Part shown: positions 1 through 8,623 of the stretch, in pieces | How the letters are laid out: each line of letters opens with the position of its first letter | How positions within the stretch are numbered: the first letter of the stretch is position 1 | Assembly (NCBI RefSeq): GCF_030419005.1 | Contig: NZ_CP106951.1 | Coordinates: 1,054,001 to 1,118,000 of the forward strand | DNA length: 64,000 bases | From: Eleftheria terrae | GTDB taxonomy: Bacteria; Pseudomonadota; Gammaproteobacteria; Burkholderiales; Burkholderiaceae_C | Direction of reading: 5' to 3' | Position numbers and translations under genes: made by a program | Notes under the pieces: generated by a model | What the model was told of the DNA's origin: nothing | Seen by the model: the letters and a program-made list of their open reading frames with translations, nothing else | Database searches by the model: none

Positions 1-252
1 GGCGACCGGGCCCAGCCATGAGCGCTTGCCCGGCGCTGCAGCGGCGGCACCGGCAGCCGCCGGCACGCCAGGCGACGCCTGGTTGGGGTTGGCCGGGGTG
101 GCCGGTGTGTTGTCAGGGGTGCGCGGGGGCATCTGGCGTTGCATGCCGGCGCTCTTGCCGCCGCCAATGCGCTTGGCCTCGGCCTCGGACGGCAGGCCGC
201 CGAAACCCAGCCCGGCGACGGCAATCGACAGGGCGAGCAGGAAGGATTTCAT
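1..252 (-). CDS. Tim44-like domain protein, N-terminal part (cut by window edge)
   Basis: Only the first 84 codons lie in the window; the gene continues past position 1. The product begins with a signal peptide (about residues 1-26, hydrophobic run ending SEAEA), then KRIGGGKSAGMQRQ, then an Ala/Pro/Asn-rich linker and KRSWLGPVA. This N-terminal pattern is what I know from Burkholderiales Tim44-domain secreted proteins, whose conserved domain would lie in the missing part. The start at 252 has a good ribosome-binding site (AAGGAGA, 261-267). The role of bacterial Tim44-like proteins is not settled. The family call is inference from the leader alone. Confidence 0.6.
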   Translation of the reverse strand, partial: MKSFLLALSIAVAGLGFGGLPSEAEAKRIGGGKSAGMQRQMPPRTPDNTPATPANPNQASPGVPAAAGAAAAAPGKRSWLGPVA

Positions 253-370
253 CAGTCAGGTCTCCTTGCATTGATGAAGGGATGAGGCGATTGCCGAAGA
301 TAGGCAAGAATTGCTTCTGAAAAAACATAGGTTTCGCAGAAGGATACTTCGGAATTCCCGAACTTGAAGC

Positions 371-1279
371 ATGGCCACCTCATTCAACTATCGCCACCTC
401 TACTATTTCTGGGTCGTCGCCAAGGAAGGCGGCATGGCCCGGGCGGCGCAACGGCTCGACATGGCGGTGCAGACCGTGAGTGCCCAGGTGCGTGAGCTGG
501 AGCGCTCGCTGGGCCATGCGCTGCTCAAGCCGGCCGGCCGGGGCGTGGCGCTGACCGAGGCAGGTGCCGCGGCACTTGCACAGGCCGAACTGATCTTCCA
601 GCTCGGCGAGCAGTTGCCGGGCCTGGTGCGCGAGGCGGCCACCGAGCGCAGTGTGCGCCTGGCCGTGGGCATTTCCGACGGCCTGCCCAAGCTGGCCGTG
701 CCGCAGCTCTTGCAGCCCGCCATGGCGGGGCACCAGGTACGGCTGCTGTGCCACGAGGACGAGATTGAGCGCTTGTTGGCCGAACTGGCGCTGCATCGGC
801 TCGACGTGGTGCTGTCCGACCGCCCTGCCCCGCCCAATCCCAACCTCAAGCTGTACAGCCATGCGCTGGGCGAGGCACCGGTGGCCTGGTATGCGCCGGC
901 CGCGCTGCTGGGAAGCGCCACCCAGGACTTTCCGGCCTGCCTGGGGCGGCTGCCAGTCTTGCTGCCCACCACGCATGGGGCCCTGCGGGCACGGCTGGAG
1001 CACTGGTTCGAGCGGGTGGGCGTGCGGCCGCTGGTGGTCGGCGAGTTCGAGGACAGCGCGCTGCTGGCCACCTTCGGACGCAGCGGCAGTGGCGCTTTCC
1101 CGGCGCCACAGTGGTCGCACGACGAGCTGACGCGCGTGCACGGCCTGACGCTGCTCGGCCATTGCACCGACGTGGCCGAGCATTTCTACCTCATCACCGC
1201 GCAGCGCAAGATCCAGCACCCGCTGGTGCAGCGCCTGGTGGCCGCCGCCACGGCGGGCGGCGGCACCAGCCCGGCATGA
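371..1279 (+). CDS. nhaR: LysR-family transcriptional regulator, NhaR type
   Basis: A 302-residue LysR protein. The N-terminal winged helix-turn-helix (about residues 5-63) opens with FNYRHLYYFWVVAKEGG, the wording typical of NhaR, the activator of the Na+/H+ antiporter gene nhaA. The remainder is the effector-binding domain, including an SDRPAPPNPNLK stretch also seen in NhaR proteins. No nhaA is adjacent: the next gene downstream is a convergent porin, and upstream is a divergent Tim44-like gene. The regulon is therefore unknown. LysR class is certain; the NhaR assignment is probable. Confidence 0.85.
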   Translation: MATSFNYRHLYYFWVVAKEGGMARAAQRLDMAVQTVSAQVRELERSLGHALLKPAGRGVALTEAGAAALAQAELIFQLGEQLPGLVREAATERSVRLAVGISDGLPKLAVPQLLQPAMAGHQVRLLCHEDEIERLLAELALHRLDVVLSDRPAPPNPNLKLYSHALGEAPVAWYAPAALLGSATQDFPACLGRLPVLLPTTHGALRARLEHWFERVGVRPLVVGEFEDSALLATFGRSGSGAFPAPQWSHDELTRVHGLTLLGHCTDVAEHFYLITAQRKIQHPLVQRLVAAATAGGGTSPA

Positions 1280-1303
1280 GGCGGCCGCGCCGCACGCGGA
1301 CGC

Positions 1304-1327
1304 AAAAAAGCCGCCCCGCGGGGCGGC
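1304..1327 (-). terminator. Rho-independent terminator of the porin gene
   Basis: A perfect inverted repeat GCCGCCCC-GC-GGGGCGGC at 1310-1327 is preceded on the plus strand by AAAAAA (1304-1309). Read on the minus strand this is a GC-rich hairpin followed by a T tract, about 30 nt past the porin stop codon. Confidence 0.8.
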
Positions 1328-1357
1328 TGCAAGTCGCGCTCTGGACAGAGGCGAACG

Positions 1358-2296
1358 TCAGAAATTGTGCTTGATGCCGAAGTCGACGCCGGTCTTGTCT
1401 TCCTTCGCTTCGCTGTCGTTGGCCACATCCACATAGACGGTGGTGCGCTTGGACAGCGGGTAGTGGTAGCCGATGCCGAACTTGGACGACAGGTCCTGGT
1501 CCGGGTCCTTCGTCTCCAGCTTGCTATAGGCCAGGCGCAGCTCGCCGCTGGCCAGCGGCGCGGCGGCGCCGACGATCCAGGCGCGGCGCTTGTCGCCCTT
1601 GGCGTCCTTGCCGGTGCCAAAGCCGCCCAACAGCTTGGCCATGCCGAGGTCCCAGGAGCCACCCACCACATGCCAGGTGGCGTTCTTCTTCGCGAACTTG
1701 TCGAAGCCGTAGCTCACCGACAGCGGCCCGCCCACGTAGCCCAGGGAGAGGCCGTAGGTGGTCTTGGTGTCGGTGGCCTCGTCCTCGTCCAGCGCGATCT
1801 GGGCCTGCGCCTTGAAGCCGCTGAAGTCGGGGCTGGCGTAGGTGATGGCGTTGGCCTTGCGGGTGGGGGCCAGCTTGCTGCTGTCGCCCAGCAGGTTGCT
1901 CTCGTGCTTGGCCACCGTGTCGCCGCCCCAGGGGTCGAGCGCGTTGGCGACATTGCGGGCCGGCGTGTAGTCGCGGCCCAGCGTCACGGTGCCGAAGCCG
2001 CCCTGCATCCCCACCACGGAGCGGCCCTGCCAGAAGGTCTTGTTGGCGACGCCGTCGTCGGCGGTGAAGCGGTGCTCGATGTTGAAGATGGCCTTCAGGC
2101 CGCCGCCCAGGTCTTCGCTGCCGCGCACGCCAAGCCGGTTGCCCGAGCCTTCCTGCAGCTTGAGGGTGTCGTCGCCGATGTTGCGGGCGAGGCCCAGGTC
2201 CACCCGGCCGTAGAGCGTCACGTTGGACGTGGTCTGGGCCCAGGCGGGGGCGCAGGACAGCAGGGCGAGCGTGCTCAGCAGTATCGATTTTTTCAT
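1358..2296 (-). CDS. Gram-negative general porin (outer membrane beta-barrel)
   Basis: A 312-residue precursor with a clear signal peptide (MKKSILLSTLALLSC..., cleavage likely after AWA near residue 20). The mature start QTTSNVTLYGRVDLGL is that of 16-stranded betaproteobacterial porins. The C-terminus GIKHNF ends in the phenylalanine needed for barrel assembly. Internal stretches such as GFGTVTLGRDYTPARN and ASPDFSGFKAQAQ are typical of the family. The open frame extends 48 codons upstream, but the signal peptide fixes the start at 2296. It forms a trimeric diffusion channel; specificity cannot be read from sequence. A terminator follows. No operon partner is visible. Confidence 0.9.
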   Translation of the reverse strand: MKKSILLSTLALLSCAPAWAQTTSNVTLYGRVDLGLARNIGDDTLKLQEGSGNRLGVRGSEDLGGGLKAIFNIEHRFTADDGVANKTFWQGRSVVGMQGGFGTVTLGRDYTPARNVANALDPWGGDTVAKHESNLLGDSSKLAPTRKANAITYASPDFSGFKAQAQIALDEDEATDTKTTYGLSLGYVGGPLSVSYGFDKFAKKNATWHVVGGSWDLGMAKLLGGFGTGKDAKGDKRRAWIVGAAAPLASGELRLAYSKLETKDPDQDLSSKFGIGYHYPLSKRTTVYVDVANDSEAKEDKTGVDFGIKHNF

Positions 2297-2541
2297 GAGG
2301 TCCTCGGTAGTGAGTTCGGTGTTGTCGCGACACCGCCCCCCCTCATGAAGCAGGCAGGCGTCGCCGGGCGGCATTGAGCCCGCGCGCCACAAAGGCGCCA
2401 TGACACTTCCGAATACACCACCGCACAGCTCGGCCGTCACAGCCGGGTCACGTCCTCATGCCAGCCCCCTGCGCGGTGGTGGGTGGCCGGCCGGCCGCGA
2501 CCCGGGCGGCCGCGGCCTGCCGGCTGCAGCCGGGCCCGCTG

Positions 2542-4494
2542 TCAGAAGGCAGGCGCGCCCGACTGCTCGAAGAAGACCGGCCCTTCCAGCAGGAACCGGG
2601 AGGTGCCGCTCACCCCGATGCGCTGGCCGTCGAGCAGCCGCGCCGCGACCGGCGTGAAGGGCAGTGTGACGTTGACACTGTCGCGCACCGGCCACACCGC
2701 CCAGCCACGCCCCTGCAGGCGCAGCACGCACCAGCCGTCACCGCACCAGCCGTCCTGCACGGTGGCCCCGGCCAGCCATCCGCTGACTGCGGCATAGCCA
2801 AGGCCGGCCGGCGTCACGGTGGTCCAGTCGGTGCTGGAGAGCAGCGCCTTGTCAGCGTTGCGGCCTTCCATGTAGTAGTAGTTGTAGTTGCCCACGCCGG
2901 CGGCAGCCATGGTCAGCATGGCACGGGCATTGAGGCGGGCATGCTCCAGCGGCCGGTCGATACCGGGGCAGGCCAGGCTCGTGATGTCGCAGGTCGAATC
3001 GCCTTCGGTGTTGAAGATCGGCAGGTGCGACAGCCCGTGGCGAGCCGCCAGCTGGCGCACGTTGTAGTGATAGAGGGCCGCCGCCTCCGCGTTCTCGCCG
3101 CCGTAGTAGTGGTAGGCCAGCACGTCGATGTGCTTTGCAGCGCCTGCGCTCAGGTAGGCGTCCATCCAGTGCAGGCCCGGCCAGGTGATGTTGGCCGAGA
3201 CGATCTTGTTCTCCGGGTCGATGGCCTTCAACTCCTCGGCCGCGACGGCCGTCATTTCCGCCTGCTGCTGTGCGGTGCCGCGCCAGAAGCCACCGTAGTT
3301 GGCCTCGTTCCACATCTCCCAGTAGCGGATGTGGCCCTTGTAGCGTTGGCCCATCTGGCGCACGAAGCGGCGGAAGGCGTCCACGTCCTTGAGCGGGGAC
3401 ACCGCGCCGTCGGCACCGGCCGCGCCAATGAGCGTCGGGTCGCTGGCAGCCCAGGTCGGCGTGGCCGAGAAGGTGTACATCAGCTCGCCACCGAAGCGCC
3501 GCTGGTTGAAGACGTAGTAGTCCAGGCGACGCGCCGCCGCGTTGCCACTGAAGTCGACCGGTGCGTCCTCCGGCTGCAGCGCACGCCAGGTGGTGCCGGT
3601 GTCATGCAGGCGCACGATCTGCACGCCCAGCGGCGGCCAGCTGTTGTGCTGGCCGAGCTTGTTGACGTGCATGCCGCTGAACAGGGGTGACACCGCCTGT
3701 CCCTGTGCCTGGGCCATCAGGTTGGGGCGCGACTCGATCAGCTCGAAGTCGTCGAGCAGGATGGGCGTGTCGAGGTAGTGGTGCGCCACGCGGAAGCCGC
3801 CGCTCTGGTCGGCATGCGGGAAGGCCGCCTTCAGGCTCAGCTGTTCCCAGTTGCCGGTGCCTTGCACCACCTGCTGGGTGAGCGTCTCCCAGGGCTGCTG
3901 GTCATGACGCAGCTGCAGGGTGGCGGTCTTGCCGACCGGCAGCTTCCACTTCACGCGCACTTCATACGCTCGGCCTTGCTTCATCGGGAAGGCGCGCACC
4001 AGGTGCGCGTCGCCGCTGCCCTTGCCAAGCAGCACGAAGGACTGCGCACCGGTGCCCACCGCGGCGTCGTAGCTCTTGCTGGCGCTCCAGGTGGCGCCAT
4101 CGAAGGCGTTGACGGTCCAGCCCGGGGCCCGGGTCGTGAAGCTGTCGTCGAAGGTCGAGCGGGTGACCACCACCGGCGCAGGAACCAGCGGCGGGTCGCT
4201 CTGCAGGGTCACCTCGGCAAGCCCTGACCTGGGCGTCAGCGCCGCAGGCAGCACGGGCTCGCTCTGGGCGGTCGCCGTCATCATGAGCGTCGAGCCGCTG
4301 GTGGACGCAGGGGTGGAGTCCTGCGTCGAATCGGCCGGTGCGATCACCTGCTCCGGCGCATCGGCGGTGGGCTGGGAATCGGTGCTGGTGGTCGACGTGG
4401 TGGCACTGCTGCCGCCACCCCCACCGCCACCGCCGCAACCGGTGAGGGTCAGGGCGGGCAGGAGAAGAAGGGCAAGCGTGGCAATCGGTTTCAT
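2542..4494 (-). CDS. Secreted lipoprotein, clan GH-A glycoside hydrolase (GH39-like)
   Basis: A 650-residue predicted lipoprotein. The signal peptide ends in lipobox LTLTGC (Cys20), followed by an eight-Gly run and a Ser/Thr/Ala-rich linker to about residue 100. Residues 110-255 look like a beta-sandwich carbohydrate-binding module (W/F-rich, ending DDFELIESRPN). The catalytic barrel follows: YWEMWNEANYGG carries the clan GH-A acid/base pair Asn396-Glu397, and IFNTEGDST carries a candidate nucleophile Glu497. Both spacing and context fit GH39-like enzymes, but the substrate is not deducible. I chose Met at 4494 because it starts the lipoprotein signal; the frame opens 12 codons earlier. It is a single gene. 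Confidence 0.75.
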   Translation of the reverse strand: MKPIATLALLLLPALTLTGCGGGGGGGGSSATTSTTSTDSQPTADAPEQVIAPADSTQDSTPASTSGSTLMMTATAQSEPVLPAALTPRSGLAEVTLQSDPPLVPAPVVVTRSTFDDSFTTRAPGWTVNAFDGATWSASKSYDAAVGTGAQSFVLLGKGSGDAHLVRAFPMKQGRAYEVRVKWKLPVGKTATLQLRHDQQPWETLTQQVVQGTGNWEQLSLKAAFPHADQSGGFRVAHHYLDTPILLDDFELIESRPNLMAQAQGQAVSPLFSGMHVNKLGQHNSWPPLGVQIVRLHDTGTTWRALQPEDAPVDFSGNAAARRLDYYVFNQRRFGGELMYTFSATPTWAASDPTLIGAAGADGAVSPLKDVDAFRRFVRQMGQRYKGHIRYWEMWNEANYGGFWRGTAQQQAEMTAVAAEELKAIDPENKIVSANITWPGLHWMDAYLSAGAAKHIDVLAYHYYGGENAEAAALYHYNVRQLAARHGLSHLPIFNTEGDSTCDITSLACPGIDRPLEHARLNARAMLTMAAAGVGNYNYYYMEGRNADKALLSSTDWTTVTPAGLGYAAVSGWLAGATVQDGWCGDGWCVLRLQGRGWAVWPVRDSVNVTLPFTPVAARLLDGQRIGVSGTSRFLLEGPVFFEQSGAPAF

Positions 4495-4880
4495 GGGGAT
4501 CTCGGGTTGACCTGTTCCCCTTAGCGGCATCGCTGAACCGTGGCTTGAGGGCGCGCGGCTGCGAATCAGACCCCGACGTGTGGAAGTACCGTTGGCTTAA
4601 GCCGTCGCCTGTGTGCTGTCGCCCTCGCCGGCCCGCAGCCCAGGCTGGGAGCGGGCGGCGGCCGGTTTGCGGCGCGCTTGCACGGCCTGTTGGGGGGGCG
4701 GCCTTGCCCACCGTCGTGCAGTCGTTCGGCAAGGGCGTGCATCGGCACCTTCCCGCACTGCGACGCAGCGCGCGGCGGCGTCTTCGCGGCTGGGGCCACC
4801 GCGGCGCCGCGGCCCTTGTATAAGCTCCAGCCTGCCCCAGCTTCACCGGTGCGCCTTCGCGTGCCACCTGCCTCGACACC
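4495..4880. other. Intergenic region between divergent genes
   Basis: It separates the glycosidase lipoprotein (minus) from yjbQ (plus) and should hold both promoters. A TATAAG at 4819-4824 is a possible -10 element for yjbQ without a convincing -35. A 10-nt palindrome GGCTTAAGCC lies near 4590. Open frames here have no recognisable product. Confidence 0.5.
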
Positions 4881-5303
4881 ATGCTGACCCAGGACACCAC
4901 CACACTGGCTTTCCAGACCCGCGGGCGCGGCCTGCTCGACATCACCCAGCCGGTGCGCCGCTGGGTCGAGGCACGGGCGCAACGCACCGGCCTGCTGACA
5001 CTGTTCGTGCGCCACACCTCGGCCAGCTTGCTGGTGCAGGAAAACGCCGACCCGCAGGTGCAGGCCGATCTGGAGCGGTTCTTCGCGCGCCTGGTGCCCG
5101 ACGGCGACCGGCTGTTCGAGCACACGCAGGAAGGCCCGGACGACATGCCGGCACATGTTCGGGCGGCGCTGACGCAGACCCAGTTGTCCATCCCGCTGCT
5201 CGACGGGCGCCTGGCGCTGGGCACCTGGCAAGGCGTCTACCTGTGGGAGCACCGGCTGCGGCCGCATCGCCGAGAGGTGGTGCTGCACCTGCTTGGCGAG
5301 TGA
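4881..5303 (+). CDS. yjbQ: YjbQ/UPF0047 family protein
   Basis: A 140-residue single-domain protein matching the YjbQ (UPF0047) family along its length. The hallmark HTSASLLVQENADP lies near residue 45, and a C-terminal LGTWQGVYLWEHR stretch is typical. Family members are trimeric cytoplasmic proteins; YjbQ can restore thiamine phosphate synthesis in a thiE mutant through promiscuous activity, and its true substrate is uncertain. The ATG at 4881 gives the standard N-terminus. It is monocistronic, with no thiamine genes nearby. Confidence 0.88.
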   Translation: MLTQDTTTLAFQTRGRGLLDITQPVRRWVEARAQRTGLLTLFVRHTSASLLVQENADPQVQADLERFFARLVPDGDRLFEHTQEGPDDMPAHVRAALTQTQLSIPLLDGRLALGTWQGVYLWEHRLRPHRREVVLHLLGE

Positions 5304-5609
5304 GCGGCATGCGGGCCGAGGTGCGGCGCTCGGGCCGGCTGCGGGGCCGCCCGGTCCCGGCGCCGCCGGGTGGCACCGGGACCTGCCGGGCAGGCGCGGC
5401 AGCCCGCGGCCCGGCGTGGCGGCCGCAAGAGGCCACCGCCGCTGTCGGCGCACTGGCGCCAGCGGCGCACGGCGCCCGCGGCCTGGTGGTCATCCGGCCA
5501 CCAGACGTGCCGACGGGTGTTCAACGAGGCTGCCAGCGCCTCCGACACCACGCTCGCGCCCCGGAAACGGGGCCGCCGCCCGGACTCGACCGGAACGCCT
5601 CGGCGCGGC
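5304..5609. other. Intergenic spacer, nothing recognised
   Basis: A GC-rich gap between the convergent genes yjbQ and the DUF3482 GTPase. Several short open frames run through it, but none has a ribosome-binding site or a recognisable domain. I saw no hairpin with a T tract. Confidence 0.4.
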
Positions 5610-7106
5610 CTAGGCCCGCGGCCCGGCCAGGCCGGGATACAGGCGCGCCAGCACCGCCCGGCCCGCTGCCGCCAGCCACGCCTGCAGCCGGCTGGTGGCC
5701 TCGCCTGCCTCGTCCGGCGCCGCCCCCTCCTGCCGCAGCGCGTGGAGTTCGGCCCACAGCGGCTCGAGCTGGGCCTGCCGCTCGGCCACCACCGCCTGCA
5801 CCACCTCCTGCCAGAAGGCCGGATGTTCAGACTCGGTCCAGTCGCCGCGGCCGCGGCCGTAGTGGGCCACCGCCAGGTAGCCCAACAAGGCCGAGCGGAC
5901 GAGTCCGTCGAGCACCTCGGGCGCCCAGCCCAGCATGGGCTGCTCGACGCCTCGCAGCAGGTTGTAGCCGCGCGCCAGGCCGGCAGCGCCAAGCGCGCCC
6001 AGCACGCCACCGGCAAGCAGGCCACCGCCCAGCGTGAGGCCGCCACTCAGCACATCGGCCTTCAACCCGGCCAGCGCGCCCGCGACGGCGCCGCCCCACA
6101 GGGCCGCACGCCCTTCACTCACCGGCGCCTGCAGCGCGTAGTGCTCGGCCAGCCGGGTCAGCACACGCTCGCTGGCGTGGCCGGCCAGGCCGTGCAGGGC
6201 GATCAGCCGGTCGGTGGATGCCCGGATGTCGGCGTCCAGCCGTTCGGCCAGATGCTGCATGGCCTGCTCCCGCGGCGTGGCGCGTCCTCCGCGGTGCAGG
6301 CCCAGGGCGGCGCCGACCTCGCGCAGCCGGCCGCTCCAGCCGTCGGCGGGCAGCGGCTCGCGGTCGAGTGCGGCGTGCACCAGTCGCTCCGCCAGCACCG
6401 CCATGGCGGCGTGCCAGGTGGCCTCGCTGCGGGCCTGCCAGGCCCCGCGCAGGCGCTCGAAGGCCGGCCGCTGCGCGGGCGGCAGCACAGCGTGCACTGC
6501 GGCGAGCAGGGTGTCCTCCTGCACCCAGCAGCGGGCGAATGCGTCCAGCGCCCAGACGCCGCGCACCACGGGGACTGCCGCGATGCGCCCGCGCCATCGC
6601 TCGAGTTCAGCCGCTTCGGCAGCCGGTGACTGTGGCGGGCCCATCTGGTTCAGCAAGACCAGCACCGGCTTGCCCACCAGGCCGAGCACTTCCAGCTCGG
6701 CATCGAGGTAGCCTGCGTCGTCCGGCGCCTCCGAGGCGTTGACCAGGTAGAGCACCACGTCGGCCTGCTCCAGCACATGGCGCACGGCGCGCTGGCTCGA
6801 CCAGAAGGCGCGGTCGCGGAAACGGTCCCACACCTCCGTGAGGAACCAGCCCAGCGCCTGGCCGGCCTGCAGCCGCCGGGCCAGGCGGACGCTGTCGCCG
6901 AAGCCCGGCGTGTCCCACAACAGCAGGCGGTCGCCGGCGGCGGATTCGATCAGCGTGTGCGGCTCGGCCTCGCGGGTGACGTGCGCCTCGTCCCGCACCT
7001 CGCCGATGTCGCGGCGCAGCAGGGTGCGCGCCAGCGTGGTCTTGCCCACATTGGTATGCGCGACCAGGCTCAGGGACAGGCTCGCGGCAGCGGCATCGGC
7101 CGTCAT
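5610..7106 (-). CDS. DUF3482 GTPase-like protein
   Basis: A 498-residue protein with an N-terminal Era-like GTPase domain. The P-loop is AHTNVGKTTLAR (about residues 16-27), the G3 motif is DTPGFGDS (about 65-72), and a G4-like LNQMG replaces the usual NKxD. Gly/Ala-rich stretches around residues 340-400 (GGAVAGALAGLKADVLSGG and following) look like membrane-associating segments. The layout matches DUF3482 proteins. The start overlaps the stop of the DUF2868 gene by four bases (ATGA at 7103-7106), so the two are translationally coupled. This pairing recurs in Burkholderiales; the function is unknown. The altered G4 motif may weaken guanine specificity. Confidence 0.82.
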   Translation of the reverse strand: MTADAAAASLSLSLVAHTNVGKTTLARTLLRRDIGEVRDEAHVTREAEPHTLIESAAGDRLLLWDTPGFGDSVRLARRLQAGQALGWFLTEVWDRFRDRAFWSSQRAVRHVLEQADVVLYLVNASEAPDDAGYLDAELEVLGLVGKPVLVLLNQMGPPQSPAAEAAELERWRGRIAAVPVVRGVWALDAFARCWVQEDTLLAAVHAVLPPAQRPAFERLRGAWQARSEATWHAAMAVLAERLVHAALDREPLPADGWSGRLREVGAALGLHRGGRATPREQAMQHLAERLDADIRASTDRLIALHGLAGHASERVLTRLAEHYALQAPVSEGRAALWGGAVAGALAGLKADVLSGGLTLGGGLLAGGVLGALGAAGLARGYNLLRGVEQPMLGWAPEVLDGLVRSALLGYLAVAHYGRGRGDWTESEHPAFWQEVVQAVVAERQAQLEPLWAELHALRQEGAAPDEAGEATSRLQAWLAAAGRAVLARLYPGLAGPRA

Positions 7107-8491
7107 GGACGCGGCTCCACCATCGCTTGCGACAGGTCCACGAACAGCGCGGCCTGGCCGCTGTCCTGCAGCAGCGCCTGCCAGGCCGATCGTCGTTGCG
7201 CGAGGCGCTGCGCATCCGCCCCGAAACGCTGGCGGAAGCCGGACTCGTCGATGACCACCCGCACCGGCACCTCGCCCCGTTGCAGCAGCAGGCGCAGCAA
7301 GGCGCCATGGTTCTCGCGTTCCGGCGTGGCGGTGAGGGCGAACAGCAGCACGCGCGCGCCCCCTGCAGGCAGGGCTGGCAGCCAGCGCACCGGGTCGTCC
7401 TCGCCGCCCAGCGGCACGGCAGGCGCGAGCGCTGCCGCCACGGGCCCGCCCAAGGCCTGCTGCAGCACCGCCTGCAGGCCGGGCAGCAAGGCGTCGGGCA
7501 TGTGGTAGCTGTAGGGCAGCACCTGGACCGCCAGCGGCTGGCGGCGCTGCTGGCGCAGCAGGCCCTGGAAGTAGGCATCCTGCAGCGGCAGCGGAAAGCG
7601 GCGCGCGAACCGGGTTGCTTTCCGCGCCGCCAGTGCCGCCAGCACCAGGCGAGGCAGCAGCACGGCCCAGCCCAGCGTCAGTGCCTGCAGGTGGATCCAG
7701 CGGGCCGCGTTCTCGCTGCCGCCACTGGAGGCGCGCAGCGCCGCCAACTCAGCCGGACCGGGCAGCTCGATGCCACCGAGCCAGGCGGCCGGCGCGAGCA
7801 CGGCACGCAGCAGTGCATGCACCGTCTCCGGCACCAGGAAGGTGCTGTCCCAGGACGCCCGGTATTCGAAGGCCAGCCCGCGCAGGTAGAGCGAGGCCAC
7901 CGCCCCCAGCGCCAGCGCGGCCGCTGCCGCATGCAGCAGGGCTGCACCGCGGGCTGCCTGCAGCGGACGGGCCGCGTGCAGCCAGGCGGCGGCAAAGCGG
8001 GCCAGCGCCGGCGCTGCGCCAGGCCGTTGCAGCCGCCGCATCGCACCGTCCGCCAGGCCACCCAGCGCCCGCCGCAACGGCCCGGGAGCCGTGCGGCCCG
8101 GCCGCACGGCGGCCACCACCAGGGCCAGGTAGACAAGCAGGTTCCACACCAGCAAGGCCAGCAGGGGCGGCGCCAGCAGGTTGATGTGCCCGGAGGCTCC
8201 CGCCGCATTGCCCGCCATCCCGAGCAGGAAGGCCGCCGCCACCAGCAGCAGGCCCCAGCCGCGCAGCGGGTGGGCGGCAAGCGCTGTCGCCGGCACGGCA
8301 CCGCGCTCCTGCAGGCGGCGCACCGCCAGCCCGGCACGGCAGGCCAGCAGGCGCTCTGCATCAGCCGCCTCGCCCACCACATGCAATGCCTCCTGGGTGG
8401 CCCAGGCGGCATCGGCGTCGGTCCACGGGGTCGTGGGCGGGTCCTCGAAGGCGCGGGTCAGCAGCAGCAGGCGGGCGTCGGATTCGGTCAT
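7103..8491 (-). CDS. DUF2868 membrane protein
   Basis: A 462-residue protein matching DUF2868. The soluble N-terminus (MTESDARLLLLTRAFE) is followed by paired hydrophobic segments near residues 90-160 and again around 195-220 and 285-305. The cytoplasmic C-terminal half ends SQAMVEPRP. It is the upstream member of a two-gene unit, sharing ATGA with the DUF3482 GTPase. The family has no assigned activity. Being a membrane protein made with a GTPase suggests it anchors or is remodelled by its partner, which is inference. The promoter should lie in the roughly 130-nt gap to the divergent membrane gene. Confidence 0.8.
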   Translation of the reverse strand: MTESDARLLLLTRAFEDPPTTPWTDADAAWATQEALHVVGEAADAERLLACRAGLAVRRLQERGAVPATALAAHPLRGWGLLLVAAAFLLGMAGNAAGASGHINLLAPPLLALLVWNLLVYLALVVAAVRPGRTAPGPLRRALGGLADGAMRRLQRPGAAPALARFAAAWLHAARPLQAARGAALLHAAAAALALGAVASLYLRGLAFEYRASWDSTFLVPETVHALLRAVLAPAAWLGGIELPGPAELAALRASSGGSENAARWIHLQALTLGWAVLLPRLVLAALAARKATRFARRFPLPLQDAYFQGLLRQQRRQPLAVQVLPYSYHMPDALLPGLQAVLQQALGGPVAAALAPAVPLGGEDDPVRWLPALPAGGARVLLFALTATPERENHGALLRLLLQRGEVPVRVVIDESGFRQRFGADAQRLAQRRSAWQALLQDSGQAALFVDLSQAMVEPRP

Positions 8492-8623
8492 GCGCAGGAT
8501 TGGAATCAGATTGCGTCATTGTGCCGGTGCAGGCGGGCCGGGGCCGGCGCAGCTGGCCGCCGCAGGCCGCGTCGCGACGACAATGCCGGCACTGCGCCCA
8601 CCGGGCCGCCATTTCGCCTGCAC

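Noticed and set aside
1..320. Plus-strand frames at the left edge
   Set aside because: They are antisense to the Tim44-like precursor, which has a signal peptide and a good ribosome-binding site.
4545..5613. Short frames around yjbQ (both strands)
   Set aside because: They overlap yjbQ or its spacers, have no initiation signals, and look like random high-GC translation.
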